Shown piece after piece: positions 12,851 to 37,400 of a DNA stretch of 64,000 bases. The DNA is from Capitulum mitella (taxonomy: Eukaryota > Arthropoda > Thecostraca > Pollicipedomorpha > Pollicipedidae), in assembly GCA_030062745.1 (NCBI GenBank), contig CP099847.1, positions 852,304 to 916,303 on the forward strand, written 5' to 3'. Each line of letters begins with the position of its first letter. Positions within the stretch are counted from its first letter, which is position 1. The position numbers and the translations under genes are program-made. Below the pieces are notes generated by a model. The model was not told the DNA's origin, made no database searches, and saw nothing but the letters and a program-made list of their open reading frames with translations.

Positions 12851-13480
12851 TCAATATCTCTGCAGGTTACGGCCGTACCAGGACCGTCAGAGAACACCGC
12901 CCCTCAATCCGCCGAGCCGCGGCGTGTAAATACGGCGATTGTCGCGAGCCCACTGCCATCTGATCACGCGCTCCAGAGGCAGTCTTGTCCAGATGCGTCC
13001 ACTTGTCACTGAGAGAAGATCTCGCGCGTCGTGCGCAAGGCAGGGGCCATTTCCGGCCGGCTCACGCCACAAAATGGGACTGGTGTCCACCGCCATGCGT
13101 CGGGCTTCAGCACGGTCCGCATGTGGTGCATGCTGCCCGCCTGTTTGTCTGTGTGTGTGCGTGTGACAGGCATCGTGCCGCGTCCGCCGTGACGTCACTC
13201 TGCCCCGAGGCGGCGTCCGGCCGGGCCGGGGCGGCAGGCGCCGACGCTTTTGTGACCTTTTTGCCTCAGGCGTCGCTGCTGAGTTCGGGCCGCTTGCTCG
13301 GTGCTCTCGTGTGGACTTGTTGGCTTGTGTCGGCGCCGGGGCGGCTGCGGCCCCCTCCCCGCGCGCGCGACGGCTGAGATGGCTTGCTTTCTTTCCAGGC
13401 GACAGTTGATAACCGCTGCCGGTCACACATAGCACCACCTCACAGATTCCCGACGCGGTCCGGCCCACGATGGCAGGTAA
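12850..13480 (+). promoter_or_regulatory. CpG island 1 upstream of GSK3
   Basis: Very GC- and CpG-rich sequence contains a TGACGTCA site at 13190-13197. It ends with an ATG in good context (13470) followed six bases later by a GT splice-donor-like site. It is a plausible alternative promoter for GSK3; the assignment is inferred from composition and position. Confidence 0.4.
13190..13197. promoter_or_regulatory. CRE palindrome TGACGTCA
   Basis: This is an exact 8-bp match to the CREB/ATF consensus within CpG island 1. Function is inferred from the motif alone. Confidence 0.5.
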
Positions 13481-14700
13481 CCCTCCGCTAGCTCGCCCGG
13501 CTTGCCAGCTGACATGCGCTCGGCTCTCGGGGACGCACATGCGCTCAGCTGTCGGATGCGGAGACACGCGGGAGGTTACGGTCTTGTGGCACGCGAATGC
13601 TTTGGACATACGCAGGTACCCGATGTTTTTGAGCGGGTTCGGTTTTCGTACGAAAAGCTCCGTGATGGCCAGCCAGACAGCAGATTTAATTTTAGTGTTT
13701 GCGGCATGCCATAGGGTGTTTTCAGGCGAACATTATTGCCCGGCTCTGCTGAAATATGTAGGAATGAGGGTTCAGATCTTCCCCTATTTGAAGAACATGA
13801 GACCTCCGTGTTATCGAAAAAAATCGTCTTACATAGATGTGGTTGTCTTTATTCTCCAGAGATTTTGTATGAGGAACTAGTTTTGCCTTACGACAGTAAT
13901 TCATGTTCGGGAGATGCCTGGCTGAAACGTCCAAGACCACGTGGCCGGCGGTAGCCATGGCAGTTGCTTCGTCAATTATCCTTGTGTATTCTTGTCGCTG
14001 TTGGTTCGACCACTCGGCGGGGCTGTGCCCAAAGGTAGTCGTATCAGACTTGCCAGACTTTCACCCACTTCGTTTTCCCTCTTGATCAGGTTGTCTTGGC
14101 TGACTGACGGTTAGGAGCACGCTGTCTTCGGTATGAAGAACCATTTCTGCTCTGCTGTTATCGATTGCCCCCGGAAAAAGTAACGGTATCGTGTCCTGCT
14201 CAGGCTTCGGAAGCTGTGATAGACTGGAGAAAGGACCTAGGTGTTACGTAATGGGCGTGGTTTGAATTATGGGAACCGTCTCGTTTGTTCTTAACTGTCA
14301 AACTATTTGCATTGCGTTTGACGAGATGCAAAATGTGGAACAACTAGGTCTCTTCGTTACAAGCGCCAGGGTGCTGGAACGTTGCTCGTGTTACGTAATG
14401 TTGTTTTTAATATGCGCATAGGTTGCGTTGGTGTAGATGGAATGACTTTCAAAACGGTCCGGAATTGATATTGTTTCCCGAATCGGCGTTTGTAAACCTT
14501 TCTCTGACTCATTTTCTCTTCTGGGGCCGGTAACTGCGTCGTTCGCCTTCCGTCGTCTTCTCCTTTTTTTATTGTTGTGATTTACATCGCATAACGTTAC
14601 ATCGCATACTTTGAGCAAAGAAGACGTTGCTGATGAAGTTTGGCAAAAGGGCATTGAACTTACGACGTAAGCTAGAGCACAGACTCTGCAAAAAGGAAAG
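13481..14700. other. No gene recognised between CpG islands 1 and 2
   Basis: I see no coding homology or notable repeat here. It is probably intergenic or first-intron sequence of GSK3. Confidence 0.35.
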
Positions 14701-15560
14701 AAAACGGCGGTGCCTCGGTTTGAACGTCAAACCGGGCCTCACCCTTGCAATCCGGTAAACATCCTGTCGGGAGACACGATAGCACGCTGTCGGTCGACCG
14801 CGTCACCGGCTCTCCGACCGGAGGTCGCGTCCAGCGGTCAGTCAGCTGTTCGCGCCCCTGCCGCACTGGCGGCGGGCGGGGCCGGCGGCCGCCCCCGAGC
14901 GGAGCGCAGCGCCGCCGCCAGCCCGGGCGGCCGCTCCGGCCGCAGCTGGGCGGGCGGAGCCGGGCCCGGCCGCCGGCACGTGGTCAGCGCCGCGGCGCGG
15001 AATCAGGCCGCCGCCGGTCACCGGGCACTGGCGGCCGTGACGTCACCGCCTGAATAATCCATCCGGGAACTTCGGCCGCCTGACGTCGATAGCAGGCGCC
15101 GCCGGCAGACGCGCGCCGCCGCCGAGCCGCCGTAATGCAACACACCTGCCCCGGCGCGGCGGCCGACGCCGGTGCGAAGGCAGCCTGGACGGTTACGTGG
15201 CTGGGCCTAGCGATCGCTGATCGTGCCGGCAGGGTATCCATGCACATGGTCTCCAGGCGGATCCCTGATCGCTCAGGCCGACTTGAGACGCTGGTCAGAT
15301 TTTCGCTGGTTCTGGGTCCTGCGTGGGTATCTGCGCGGCGCAGTGCATGTCCCGCTGCCTCGGGATAGCACAGGGCGAACGCTGGGGCCCGTCGGCCGTC
15401 ACGCAGCCGACCGTGCGTGGGCGTGCCGCGTCAACGAGGGCGTGCGTGGGCGTGCCGGACGACCTCGCTGCGTGCCACTGCTCCCCCCCCCCTCTGGCGC
15501 TCAGCCGGGCGGGCGACACTACCGGCCGAGGGGGAATTTGAGGCATGCTGCCACAGTGGG
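14700..15560 (+). promoter_or_regulatory. CpG island 2 upstream of GSK3
   Basis: Extremely GC-rich DNA with dense CpG carries TGACGTCA at 15038-15045 and TGACGTCG near 15081. It may be a promoter. Overlapping open frames on both strands here are explained by base composition. Confidence 0.4.
15038..15045. promoter_or_regulatory. CRE palindrome TGACGTCA
   Basis: Exact CREB/ATF consensus inside CpG island 2; function inferred from the motif. Confidence 0.5.
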
Positions 15561-16430
15561 TAGGGGAGGGATCGCCTAGCAGGGTCCAGTCTGACCTGTC
15601 GCTGTCCAGCGTGTGATGTGGTCCGATCAGTCCTGATAATAGTTGTGACTCGCCAGCCAGTGGAGACACTTTGTCTTCAGTTGACGTTGGTCGATTTTCG
15701 TAAATATTGAAGCTTTGTCTTTGTCATTTGTGAATCGTTGATGTATCTGTCCCCTGGTTGGCATGGAATCCTGTATATTTTCTATTCATGTTGTAGAATT
15801 TGGGTTGTAATAATCCCGCAAGTTCCCGCCAGGTGCTGGGCGTTTGCGAATGCAGCGTGATGTCGTCCTGCTGCGTGTTTTCGATGGTATCGGCCCGTTT
15901 CACCCGTAATGGATTGGCCATTTAACCTTCCTTTCCGTTGGTGCATCAGGCCGTCAGGTTGTTGTGTTTCTAAGGATTGGCATTATTGATCTTATGAATG
16001 AACGAAGTTCCCTTGTCAGCGGAATATTTATTGACCATTGAACCGTGCCCATTGGCGCTTTTGCCCTAATTTGCGGTTACGCTTCCTCTTCAGATGTTCG
16101 CTCCGTATCGGATTTTCAGCGTACGTAAACAGTGTCCGGTTTCGTTCGAATGAAGTTATCGTGCCATGCAAATCGCCGCAGAATACATCACTGCGCCGTT
16201 TGTAGCGCCACAGAATGGCGCATTTAGTGGCACTGGTTTCACAGACATTCTGAGTCAGTGTGAGGACTATTTTGTTGTGCCTTCCAGCACGTGTGGCGCT
16301 GGTGCTGGGCACGTGTTCAGCACGGCCCGAACTGGCCATCACGTAGCGTTCCCGTGACCTCTGCACACAAAGTCCTTATCTGGGCACTCAGGCCACCAGC
16401 GGAATGGCCGTAAAAGTTGTTTCCAACGCA
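15561..16430. other. No gene recognised between CpG islands 2 and 3
   Basis: Mixed-composition sequence without recognisable coding homology or tandem repeats. Confidence 0.35.
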
Positions 16431-16439
16431 ACCGAACGT

Positions 16440-16800
16440 CGCAAACACAGGGCGGTGACGTCACGGGCCCGGTATGGCTCGGGCCGGGCCGGCCAGACGG
16501 CCTCTGTCGCTCGCGGGCCGTGTAATCCGCTCGGGCTCGGCCGGCTGCTGCCGCCGCATTTAGACGCAGCGTGCGGTGGCCGCGGCCGCGGAGGCCGCCC
16601 TCCGCTCGGGCCGGCGGTTAAACCGGCCGACCGGGTCCTGGCCGCGGCCGCGGCGGAGGATCGAACGCCACCGACAGCTGCGTTACGACTGGGACGGACG
16701 GAGGCGGGGTGACAGGGTCCGCGGCCGGCTGTTGGTAGTGACGGGCGCCGGCCGCGGTGGCGACCGCCAGGGCGGGCCGTAATTTTAAAGGGGCTGGGGG
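16440..16800 (+). promoter_or_regulatory. CpG island 3 upstream of GSK3
   Basis: GC-rich, CpG-dense sequence with a TGACGTCA site at 16456-16463, about 1 kb upstream of the first recognised GSK3 coding exon. It is the closest separate candidate promoter. Confidence 0.4.
16456..16463. promoter_or_regulatory. CRE palindrome TGACGTCA
   Basis: Exact CREB/ATF consensus inside CpG island 3; function inferred from the motif. Confidence 0.5.
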
Positions 16801-17310
16801 GCAGTGGGCTGGTTGGTCTTGGAACCGTCGTCGCTCGAGACGCCGTTCGTCGGAAATGGGTCATAGGGACTGAAGGTCGCTGATGTGCCTGTGGTCTGGC
16901 GAGGCCACCGGCGTGTCCTTGGACCGGAGACAGCTGGCCGGGCTCGTGAGTCACGCCAGTAAACTGGGAATTCGTCTGTACAGTTCCTATTGTCCTCGTC
17001 GGCAGGAAAAGTCTGGGCAGTTGTCCGGTAGGAGGCAAATCGTTTTCTGGTCGATTTTGCATTTTTTACGACTGGTAGCGCTAGAACTTTTGCGATACCG
17101 ACACGTTTGAGGCGCGATCCGGTGGGCGTTCGGCCCGGTTCATTACGCCGCCGGTGGGTAGCAACCTGCGCGCCGGCAGCCGGCCGAGGCGTGCACGTCG
17201 CGGGTTCGGCCGGCCGGTTTGCGGCGCTCGAAACCCCCGCCGGCCGGGGGGGCGGGGCGCCGGCAGTGGCGGTGGCCGCCGCCGCCGCCAGTTGACGGCG
17301 CGGCGCGGCG

Positions 17311-17394
17311 GGCGGCGCCACGTCCGCCGGCGTTCAACTGAGCGGTGGTGTGGGCGGCGCCACGTCCGCCGGCGTGCGTCTGAGCGGTGGTGTG
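17311..17394 (+). repeat. 42-bp tandem duplication just upstream of the GSK3 ATG
   Basis: Two adjacent 42-bp units (17311-17352 and 17353-17394) differ at three positions. The unit is 14 codons long and stays open in the GSK3 frame (GGATSAGVxLSGGV twice), although no ATG precedes it in that frame after the TGA at 17293-17295. Confidence 0.9.
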
Positions 17395-17430
17395 GCCCTG
17401 TCCGGACCGGTCCCGGTCCCGGCGCTGGCC

Positions 17431-29214
<11,784 letters not shown>

Positions 29215-31273
29215 CGCCGCTGCCGGCCGCCGGGCGCGCCGCGCTCGCTCATCGGCTAACACGCGGGTCACCGGACGCAGCGGCCAGCGTACACCGCAAT
29301 ATCTCTGTATCCATCTGTAGTTGCCATTTGTGTGTGTACCTGCGGCGGGTGGGGCCGCCCGCCCCCGCGCGCGCCTCCGACCTGGCCGTGCCATCCGGGG
29401 CGGCCGCGCCGCACCGGACCGACTGACGCCGTTTTATTTCGCCCGAGACGGCGCCGCACGGCCCGGCGCCGCCCGAGGACGGCTGGACGGCCGCACGCGC
29501 ACCGGCGGCGGCTGCGCACGCCGCGCCGCGCCGCCGCCCACCCTCTGTCTAGTGGTTTGTCACGCCGAATCACGTCCCACTTTCTCTCTCTTTGTCTCTG
29601 CGTTTTCTCGACCTGTCGCCGCTGTTCGCCGCGGGCTCCAGCCGCTCTTGATTGGTTGACGCCCGCATGGGGGGCGGGGCCGGGTCGCCGCGCTACCCGT
29701 CCCCTTCTGGGGCGACCGCACCGGCGCCGGGCCGGCCAGCGCTAGCGATGTGATCCACATTTTTAGTCTGGCGTCCTTATGTTGTAAAGTTGTATCTTAA
29801 GCATTAACACGACAAGCCGAGAAATGCGTGTTTTCGTGCCCGCCCGGTCGGGAGGCGGCCGCCGGCGGCGGGCCGGAGTCGCCGGAGAGCGGCGCGACCG
29901 GCAATCGATGCCCGGAGCCGGGCCCACCTGGGCGACATCGATCACCATGGCGACGCGCCGGCGGTGACGGCAGAACAGTCACGTGACCGGTTACTCCGGG
30001 ACGTTGCACGGCCGCGCCCAGGCGTCCTCCCGCCGGTGCCGAAGGTGCCTAATCAGGACGCGGAACGCCGACGGCGCCGACTCCCTGGCCAGACGCCGTG
30101 GCCCGCGGCAGAACGCCGGATTTAACCCAGGCATTGACGGTCGAGTGGAGATGGGCGCCTCTCTCGGGAGCGGAGTGGCAATCGACGGCCGCTCCGGCGT
30201 GCGGTCGCGGCGTTATCGGCGGCGCGCCTGGCGTCGAGCGACCTGAGATCACGTGCTGGGGGAAGGGCGCCGGTCTTCGTTCAGACCTGGCCGCCGGCGC
30301 GGTCCGGCTGAGCCGACTCGTGCTCCGGTGGACAGAGAAAAGGGCGGAGAGCAGTTTATTCTGTTACTCGCCGGGCGCGCTGCGACATCTCGGCACGGTC
30401 ACGGCGCCAGCGTGGCCGACCGTCCGCCCAATGAAAGAATTACTGGCTAGCTGTAACACCGGCCGCCGCACAGACCGGCCTGGGCCGCTTCTTCCAGCAT
30501 CGTGGCCGCGCCGCGTACGAATCATTGTATTGCACGGGCCCGAAGGTGCCACAGCACCGCATCCACCTGCGCCTACACAGACAGTCAGGCTCATTTCGAT
30601 AAGACGTCTGCGCACAGGATCCTCCTCACGTACGACACAGCACGCTGGATGCGTTTTCCTGATGCGCGGAACACTACATATTCTACTGACAACACGTCAT
30701 AACACACGTAAACCAATGAAAAGGCTGTAAAAACTGACAGGCCACCAACGACCCCATTAGCGATGACTACAGAGACCCTGTAACACAACGGCAGGTCTGC
30801 GGAGTGCATGACTCTTCTGCTAATCGGTCGTCTCACATGTCTCCAGTTACAATCGGGAAGCTGACAGCCTGTCGCCGGCAAGGTGCAAATGTCGGCGCGG
30901 GGACCACATCCGACCGATCATGCTGCATGGTGCATCCGCATGCACCATGCTACCAATGTCCCTCCCTGCGGCTAAAGCGCGGTGTTAGTAGCGCCCCAGC
31001 CACTCGCTCTCGTCCCAGTACCGGACTGCGCCGGATTAGCGTTCAAAAAGGCCGCCGCGCGGCGCGCGGCCAGCCAGCTTCGTTGGCACGCTCTACTTTG
31101 TACGGCGCGTGCTGCGCAGCGTCGTCTCGGCGGGCGGTCGGCAGTGGCGCCCCCGTCCGGGCGGCCGGCGGCCCGTCGCCGCCAGCAGGACACCATGCAT
31201 CGGGCAGACACCATCCCGGCGTGCGGCGCTCTCCGGCGACGGCAGCGCCGGGCGGCGTCCTCGGCGAGAGCGG
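29215..31273. other. Tail-to-tail intergenic region, GSK3 and LRRC58
   Basis: About 2 kb of mostly GC-rich sequence must hold the 3' untranslated regions of both genes. A small hairpin with 11-bp perfect arms lies at 30925-30950. No third gene was recognised. Confidence 0.5.
30355..30360 (-). terminator. Candidate polyadenylation signal AATAAA for LRRC58
   Basis: TTTATT on the + strand reads AATAAA on the minus strand, about 0.9 kb after the LRRC58 stop. It is a candidate by motif and position only. Confidence 0.35.
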
Positions 31274-31476
31274 CTAGCCGAGCAGGACGCGCCGCAGCCG
31301 GCGCTGCCGCCAGCCGACCTCGTCGTCCGAGTCGGACTCGTCCGCGTGCAGGCCGCGGTAGGCGGCCGTCTGGCCCTCGCAGTGCGACGAGCACAGGTAG
31401 CGCATCAGCGGGATGTGGTACATGCCGCAGAAGTCGACGAACTGCACGTCCTCCACGCGGGTGTCGAAAAACACGC
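31274..31476 (-). CDS. LRRC58: LRRC58 coding exon 6 (Cys tail, stop)
   Basis: It encodes (G)VFFDTRVEDVQFVDFCG to VLLG, with TAG at 31274-31276. The acceptor is CTCCCGCAG. This is the most diagnostic exon of the family. Confidence 0.95.
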
Positions 31477-34400
31477 CTGCGGGAGACCAGGTCAGGTCAG
31501 CGACGGACGATCCCCTGTCGGTTGGCTCGAAGAAGACCAGACACGTCCGCTACAGCAGTGAACAACACGACATACGCTCACGCGCCGGGACTACCAAACA
31601 AATCATGCATCATTAACATTCCCGTAAGCACTACCCGTATAACTCACAGCAAGGAGACCGATTCGAGTTATTAGCGTTGTGACGACATGTCATTTTGCCG
31701 TGAAGCTAATTTCCATGATGCTGATGACTTCACCCGACACCGCCTCGGGGTTTCATTTATCTATGAATTTTACGTCGTGGGTCCATCCCCGAAGCATGAC
31801 AAACGCCAACCGGGATATTCTTGAGCCTGAAGTCAATGTGAACATTCACAATGGGTAAAACATACGCACACACTTCATGCGGAGCCTAGGAACAGGCGGA
31901 GTCAGCCCAAAATGTTGCGCCATTAAAAAGGTAGTCATAGCCAGTGATATCGGTCGTGCTTCAAATCGATGTGAATGACAAGCGTCGCTTCAGGATGCGC
32001 CTGAACTGCGACAATGACAGCGGCAAATCCGGGAGGGAGCGCTTTGTATTAGTTGGCCGCCCGGTAGGCGAACTGCCTTTTTCCGACCGCGGTGCCGCGG
32101 ATAGAAGGCAGTCTGAGGAGGTGATCCTGCCCCGTGCTCCGCATGTGATTGGGACGCTCCTGGTAAGTGCAAAACCTGACAGCTAGTGACTCGGGCTCAC
32201 CTGTCGCGCGGATTTTGTGCGTAAGTGCAAGCGTGTGATGGATGGTCATGCCATGAGATTCCAGCCAGCCCAGGCTTTCACGCACGCCAGAAATGTGGTC
32301 AAATGTTCTCCTCCCAGAGATAATTCTAGCGGCGAAGTTAATATTTTTTTTTGAACGGCAGCCACGTTCCTGGCAGAACCATTGCCATACACCGGAAGAC
32401 AATAAGGAGGTGCAAAAAAAAAAACGGGCAGTCACAATGGTGGGCATGGAGCAAGTGGGCAGATAATGGCGGAGATGGGAGATTTCAGACAGGACCCCGA
32501 CGCACTTCCGAGACACCTAAGCGACTGCGAATCCCAAGAGAGTCAACGGTTGAATGTGATGCCGAGATTTCTGGCTTCGGTGCAGGTGGCCAGTATTTTG
32601 TCGCGGAATTTCACTGCGAACGACAGTAGGTTCCGCATGTTTTGTCTTGTACCGAGAGCGAGGAGTTCATATTTCGTCTCGTTCACCCTCAGGCCGTTAG
32701 AGCCGAAGTACGCATCACGCGATGCTAGACTGGTCTCCATGTCATCGATCAGTGTCGGGAGGGCAAATAGGGCTACCCCTCGGGTTTTAGTGAACAACTT
32801 CCGAATTGTTGTACCAGGCCCAGCCAAATTTCCCAGTGCCTGTCCGTCAATTAATTTCACATATTCTGACATCAAAACCATTTCCGCGGTAGGTCGGGTC
32901 ACAGACAATGGACGTCATAACTGAACACCAGCATGAATGTTTTCACCTCTTCGAGCGGTGGCGCGAACATGCTTATATTTTTTAAATAATATCCACGAAT
33001 GTAATGCATGGATTATTTGGATTTACTAAGACACCGCCCCAAATAGGATATACAACCATGTCACGTCAACGTTAGAGGTCATGCTAGGTCACCTCATGGC
33101 ACTTGGACATGATCTGCGTTGTGGGCCGTAGAAGTGGTTGCCGCTGACTTTCCCATCGTTCAAGCTAGACAAACAAATCTACACGCATCTTTTAGCAAGT
33201 ATCACCAAATGCATCGCGAAGTCAGGTCAGGTCACGTCCAAGATAGATGTCAACAGGAAATAACATAGAACAATGTCTGTCAACGGTCGTTCAGTGGCAG
33301 AGACCAATTATTATTCCTAGTCAGAGGGAAAATGACCTGGCTTGACCTTGATCTGACAACGAGCAGACACACCAGATTTGATTATCACAAAATGTCACTT
33401 CAGTTCTGTACTTGACGCAGTTAAGGTACGGCGAGTAACCATTGCTCTTTGCCGCTAGGAGTAATGCAACCTTACCTGATCTGACCTAGGCTGATCTTGA
33501 ACGGATGAAAAGCACGTTACGCAAAACTAATTTTTAAATTTTTAAATTTCATTTACTAACAAAAACTTATTTTAAAATTTCACTTTCGTCCTCTTTGTGA
33601 CATGGAAAAAATGGGCCATGAGGAAATATCAATCTTTGGCAGGTAAAGTAAGACCAATATTTCACCTGAACCAGGTTGACATTGCCCAGACATTTTTTTA
33701 AGCATTAGGGAATGCTTCTGATGCGGGAGATCGTGACCTTTCGTCTGATACCCAGCTGAAGGCTCTCAGGCCAGTATTGCCGATGATATGCAGAACCGGC
33801 GTCAGTTTTCCGACGTCGTGTTATGCGTTTTACATACCTGTGACATCATCAGTCACGTGACCGGAGCTAACAGAACATTTTCTGAATCGCAAGACTCAGA
33901 GCTACCGATTGGTGGCAGACCGGTTCAGGTCCGATGGTTAGATCCTGAGACAGCAGGGAGGAGGGGTGCCCTTTGGGCAGCTTCCGCAGGCGGTCGCGGG
34001 CACGAAAACACGCCAGACGGTGTCGGGTTAAAACCTTCACGCTTGGAACTTAGGGTGTTTCCGAACTTTTTCACGGTCGAACTAGGCGGGTGCCACCCGT
34101 CATCCCGACGGACAACAGGCCCATCGGCCAACTGCCTTCTAGTCCACCCGCCCAGAGGCGCCGGCCCGGCCCGGTCCGGAGACGCACCTTTGCAGCGTTT
34201 GTTGACGCAGCGCTTGGCGGCGGCCAGGTGCTCGATGAGCTCCGCCGGCAGGTCGGCCGGCCCGTACGGCAGCGCGTGCAGCTTCACCACGCGCGCCGCC
34301 AGCTCCACCAGCGACGGCGGCTCGTACTCCATGCTGCTGACGAAGTTGCGCACCAGCGGGTTGTCGCGCAGGCTGAGCTGCCGGCCGCCGGGACAAGGGG

Positions 34401-37400
34401 CGTCAGACGCGGACCAGGTTCCCGACACCGCCGAAATCAGCCGGCAAATATTGTCGAGATTCGAATCCACTCCCGGCGCCGGCCCACAGCTGGTGTGACG
34501 GTACGCTATTTTCCTGTGGGCTGGCCCGCCAAAGGTTGTGTCACAGAGTATTACGACGACTGGGGCGTTTTTGCAGCATCTTTTCAGACCGGTTGCCTCG
34601 GCTGCAGTTGGCGCCTCATACCGCAGAAATCGTTTCAAAGACTGATACGGGGTTCTCTCTGGGACAGTAAATCCGTATTAATCCAGTGAAGTATCAGTAA
34701 ATGCGTAAATCCAGGATTACTGACGTTAAAGACAAGACGTCACTCGTAACGTCTGGGTTTTGACATTACTAAATCCCTCATATTTCGGCACACTGTTATC
34801 GATGATAACAAGCAAGAAGTCGGCACCTTGGGCCACATCACCAGACAAAATGATGGCGTGATGATGGCACTGAAAGCGAAAACCTCTTTAAATGGTTGGC
34901 GATCGGCAAATATAGGTTAGCAGAACGCACGGCCGTGCCCCATGTCCAGGCCGGCCAACCTGCTGGCCAGCGAGCGGCGCTGCTGTCCACCTGCCTGCTT
35001 GAGCGCCCGCAGTCGGACGATGGAGCCTGGCAGGGTCGACAGTCGGTTGGCGTGCAGCAGCAGCGTGCGCAGCCGCGGCAGCCGGCAGATCGACTCCGGC
35101 AGTTCACACAGCTGATTGTCGCACAGCACCAGCACCTGGCGGCAAGGCCGGGCAACGTTTGGTACACAGAACGTCCAGCAGAGGGCAATGCCGGATGCAT
35201 GCATCGCTGTTTATCAAGTTGGGAAACCTGAAACGGGAAAAAACGATCGATGACAGCCAATGCCACTGTTGCCTTACCGACTTCGTCTCATCCGTGATAC
35301 TAATCTGTACCGAAGATGGTCACTGCTGGTCAGTAAATGTCCGTCACACGTCGAACGGTTTCCTCACATTTTCCGGAAAGTCGCCACTTGAAGGCACCGC
35401 TGTGTTCCTCAGAGCCAAGATCGCACGTTTAACCACGCAGAATCCGCCAATCACCGCAAATGGTTTTTACGAGTCGGTCCCTACAAAAACAGAAATCGGG
35501 ATCCTGCTAGAAGCCCCGGCACATTCAACCGCGCCGCACTGTTGCGCAAAGTACATCCGCCATTGTAAATCAACTGAAAGAGGCATCCGAGTGTTGCCAC
35601 CGTGCTCGCCAGCCGAACGACCTAAGGGCTGCAGCGGCGGCTGTCCATTTCCCGGATCATACAAGCTCTAAGAGGACTGGATAAACACAGACATCTCCGA
35701 ATCATCGAAACCAGCAAGCCTCACACCACAGTCGCAGCAAAACGAAGTTAGACGACTGGTATCGGAAATAGATCAGATGAAAGACCGGGCTATGGATACA
35801 TCAAACACGCAACGTTTGTCGGGGATCATCGGCACAGAAATCCCATCGCAACGTCCACTTCCAACAGGGTTTCTTACGACAGTGCGGCATGCATCGTCAC
35901 CATGTCACATCGTCAATGTGAATTTAGCGGCGGAATGGAAATGTGCACAAAGCGAATGGTCCTTGGAATGGTCTGCCCCATTTCACCTCTGGTTGGGCGC
36001 CGCAGCCGCCCAGATGACAGGACCGTGAAGATGTGAGACACTTCAAAGGCTGTTCTTTGTAGGGGCGATGAGGACTCATGACTTGAACTAATCACACAGG
36101 GCTTGTCCGTGGAATCGAGGTCTCCAGGACCGAACTACGCTAAGCTCGGACATAAACAACTACCACAACCAATCTGCCGTCAAAATCACGCAGGGCAGTT
36201 TCTATTTTCGGAGCCGATTTCATCCCGGTGCTCCTGGCCGGCCAGCCGCTAGTTAAGCACGCGATGGCCGCGTGATGGCACCATGTGACCGCAGACATCA
36301 CGTGACCCGCGGGCAGCCCGTCCAGAGCGGACGACATGGCTGTCACGTGGCCGGGGGCCGATCCCGCCGGCCGGCGGCGCGCCGCCGGTCAGCCCCCGGC
36401 CGAGCTAAGAGACTCCGACATGGTCACCCGGCCTGTCAGCGACCGCCTTCCGCGCAGAGCCGCGATAACCGCGCGCTGCCCCTCTCCCCCAGCCAATCAC
36501 AATGTGCACCGGATCACACCACTGCCTGTAATGACGCGACCTTCTGTCATTATATGTGCTCATGATGATAGAGGTCGACGGTAAAAACGGCGCCCTCTCG
36601 ACAAACACCGAGCGAAATTCCGCGTGACCACGGCTCCGTCTCAAGATATTATCACACCCCCAACGCCATCGCGCTTCACCTATTGCCAGTGATTGCTCTG
36701 AGGTGTCTTGCGCCGTAGGAGCCAGTTTAAGAATCAAACAGTGACAACTTCGGGTCTCAGTGCCCCCACACCCTTATCCGTCCTGCAGCCTTCGCATTAA
36801 GCAGGGTTACTGGTCAAAGACATCTTCAAAAGGCCCACACCAGGACCATCTGGTAGTCAGAATACCTGGCGACGGCCGGAAACCCCAATGGATGAAGTGA
36901 TTTATTAGCATTACCCATGGTAACGGCAGTTGTTTGACTGATCATGGCAACAGCTCCCCACTTCGTTACTGCGCGAACATTCCACGCCCAAACGATAGTG
37001 CATACTGCTGGAGCAATTCAGGTTAAGAAAAGCAGGACGGCACAACGTAAAGTCACAGAGGCTTCGAGCCAGTGATCGCACGCAACACGCCAAGCAGTCT
37101 TGTTCAACCTCCATTTTATATTTTGCAGTAACTATTGCGGAAATGAAGTCCTAACACCCCACCAGTAACTGATACGCAAACCGGCGTCCAAAACATAATT
37201 CACGCGGAGCAGCAGACGCTGAGCAGTGATCCATGTCCGGATTTTAAACAAACTGACACGGTCATGCGGTGTCCATCAGAAGCCGGAACCACTCGGCGAG
37301 CACGGTTTCCGGGCTGAAGATGAGCTAGTGTGCAGTACGAGAACCCTCCCATTTACTGTCGTCACCTTCCCGAACTGACCAAGAAATCACGTCCGAAATG

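Noticed and set aside
12887..13609. 240-codon open frame on the minus strand
   Set aside because: It lies in CpG-rich DNA, is low in complexity and has no domain; GC-rich DNA lacks stops by chance. Similar long frames at 16388-17062, 19499-20236 and 33788-34498 were rejected for the same reason or because they lie antisense to true exons.
29215..31273. A third gene between GSK3 and LRRC58 (GPR156 lies there in human, from memory)
   Set aside because: No seven-transmembrane or other coding homology was found between the two stop codons.
34989..34990. GT donor for LRRC58 exon 4
   Set aside because: It adds four bases and breaks the frame of the conserved next exon; no acceptor in the right phase restores it.
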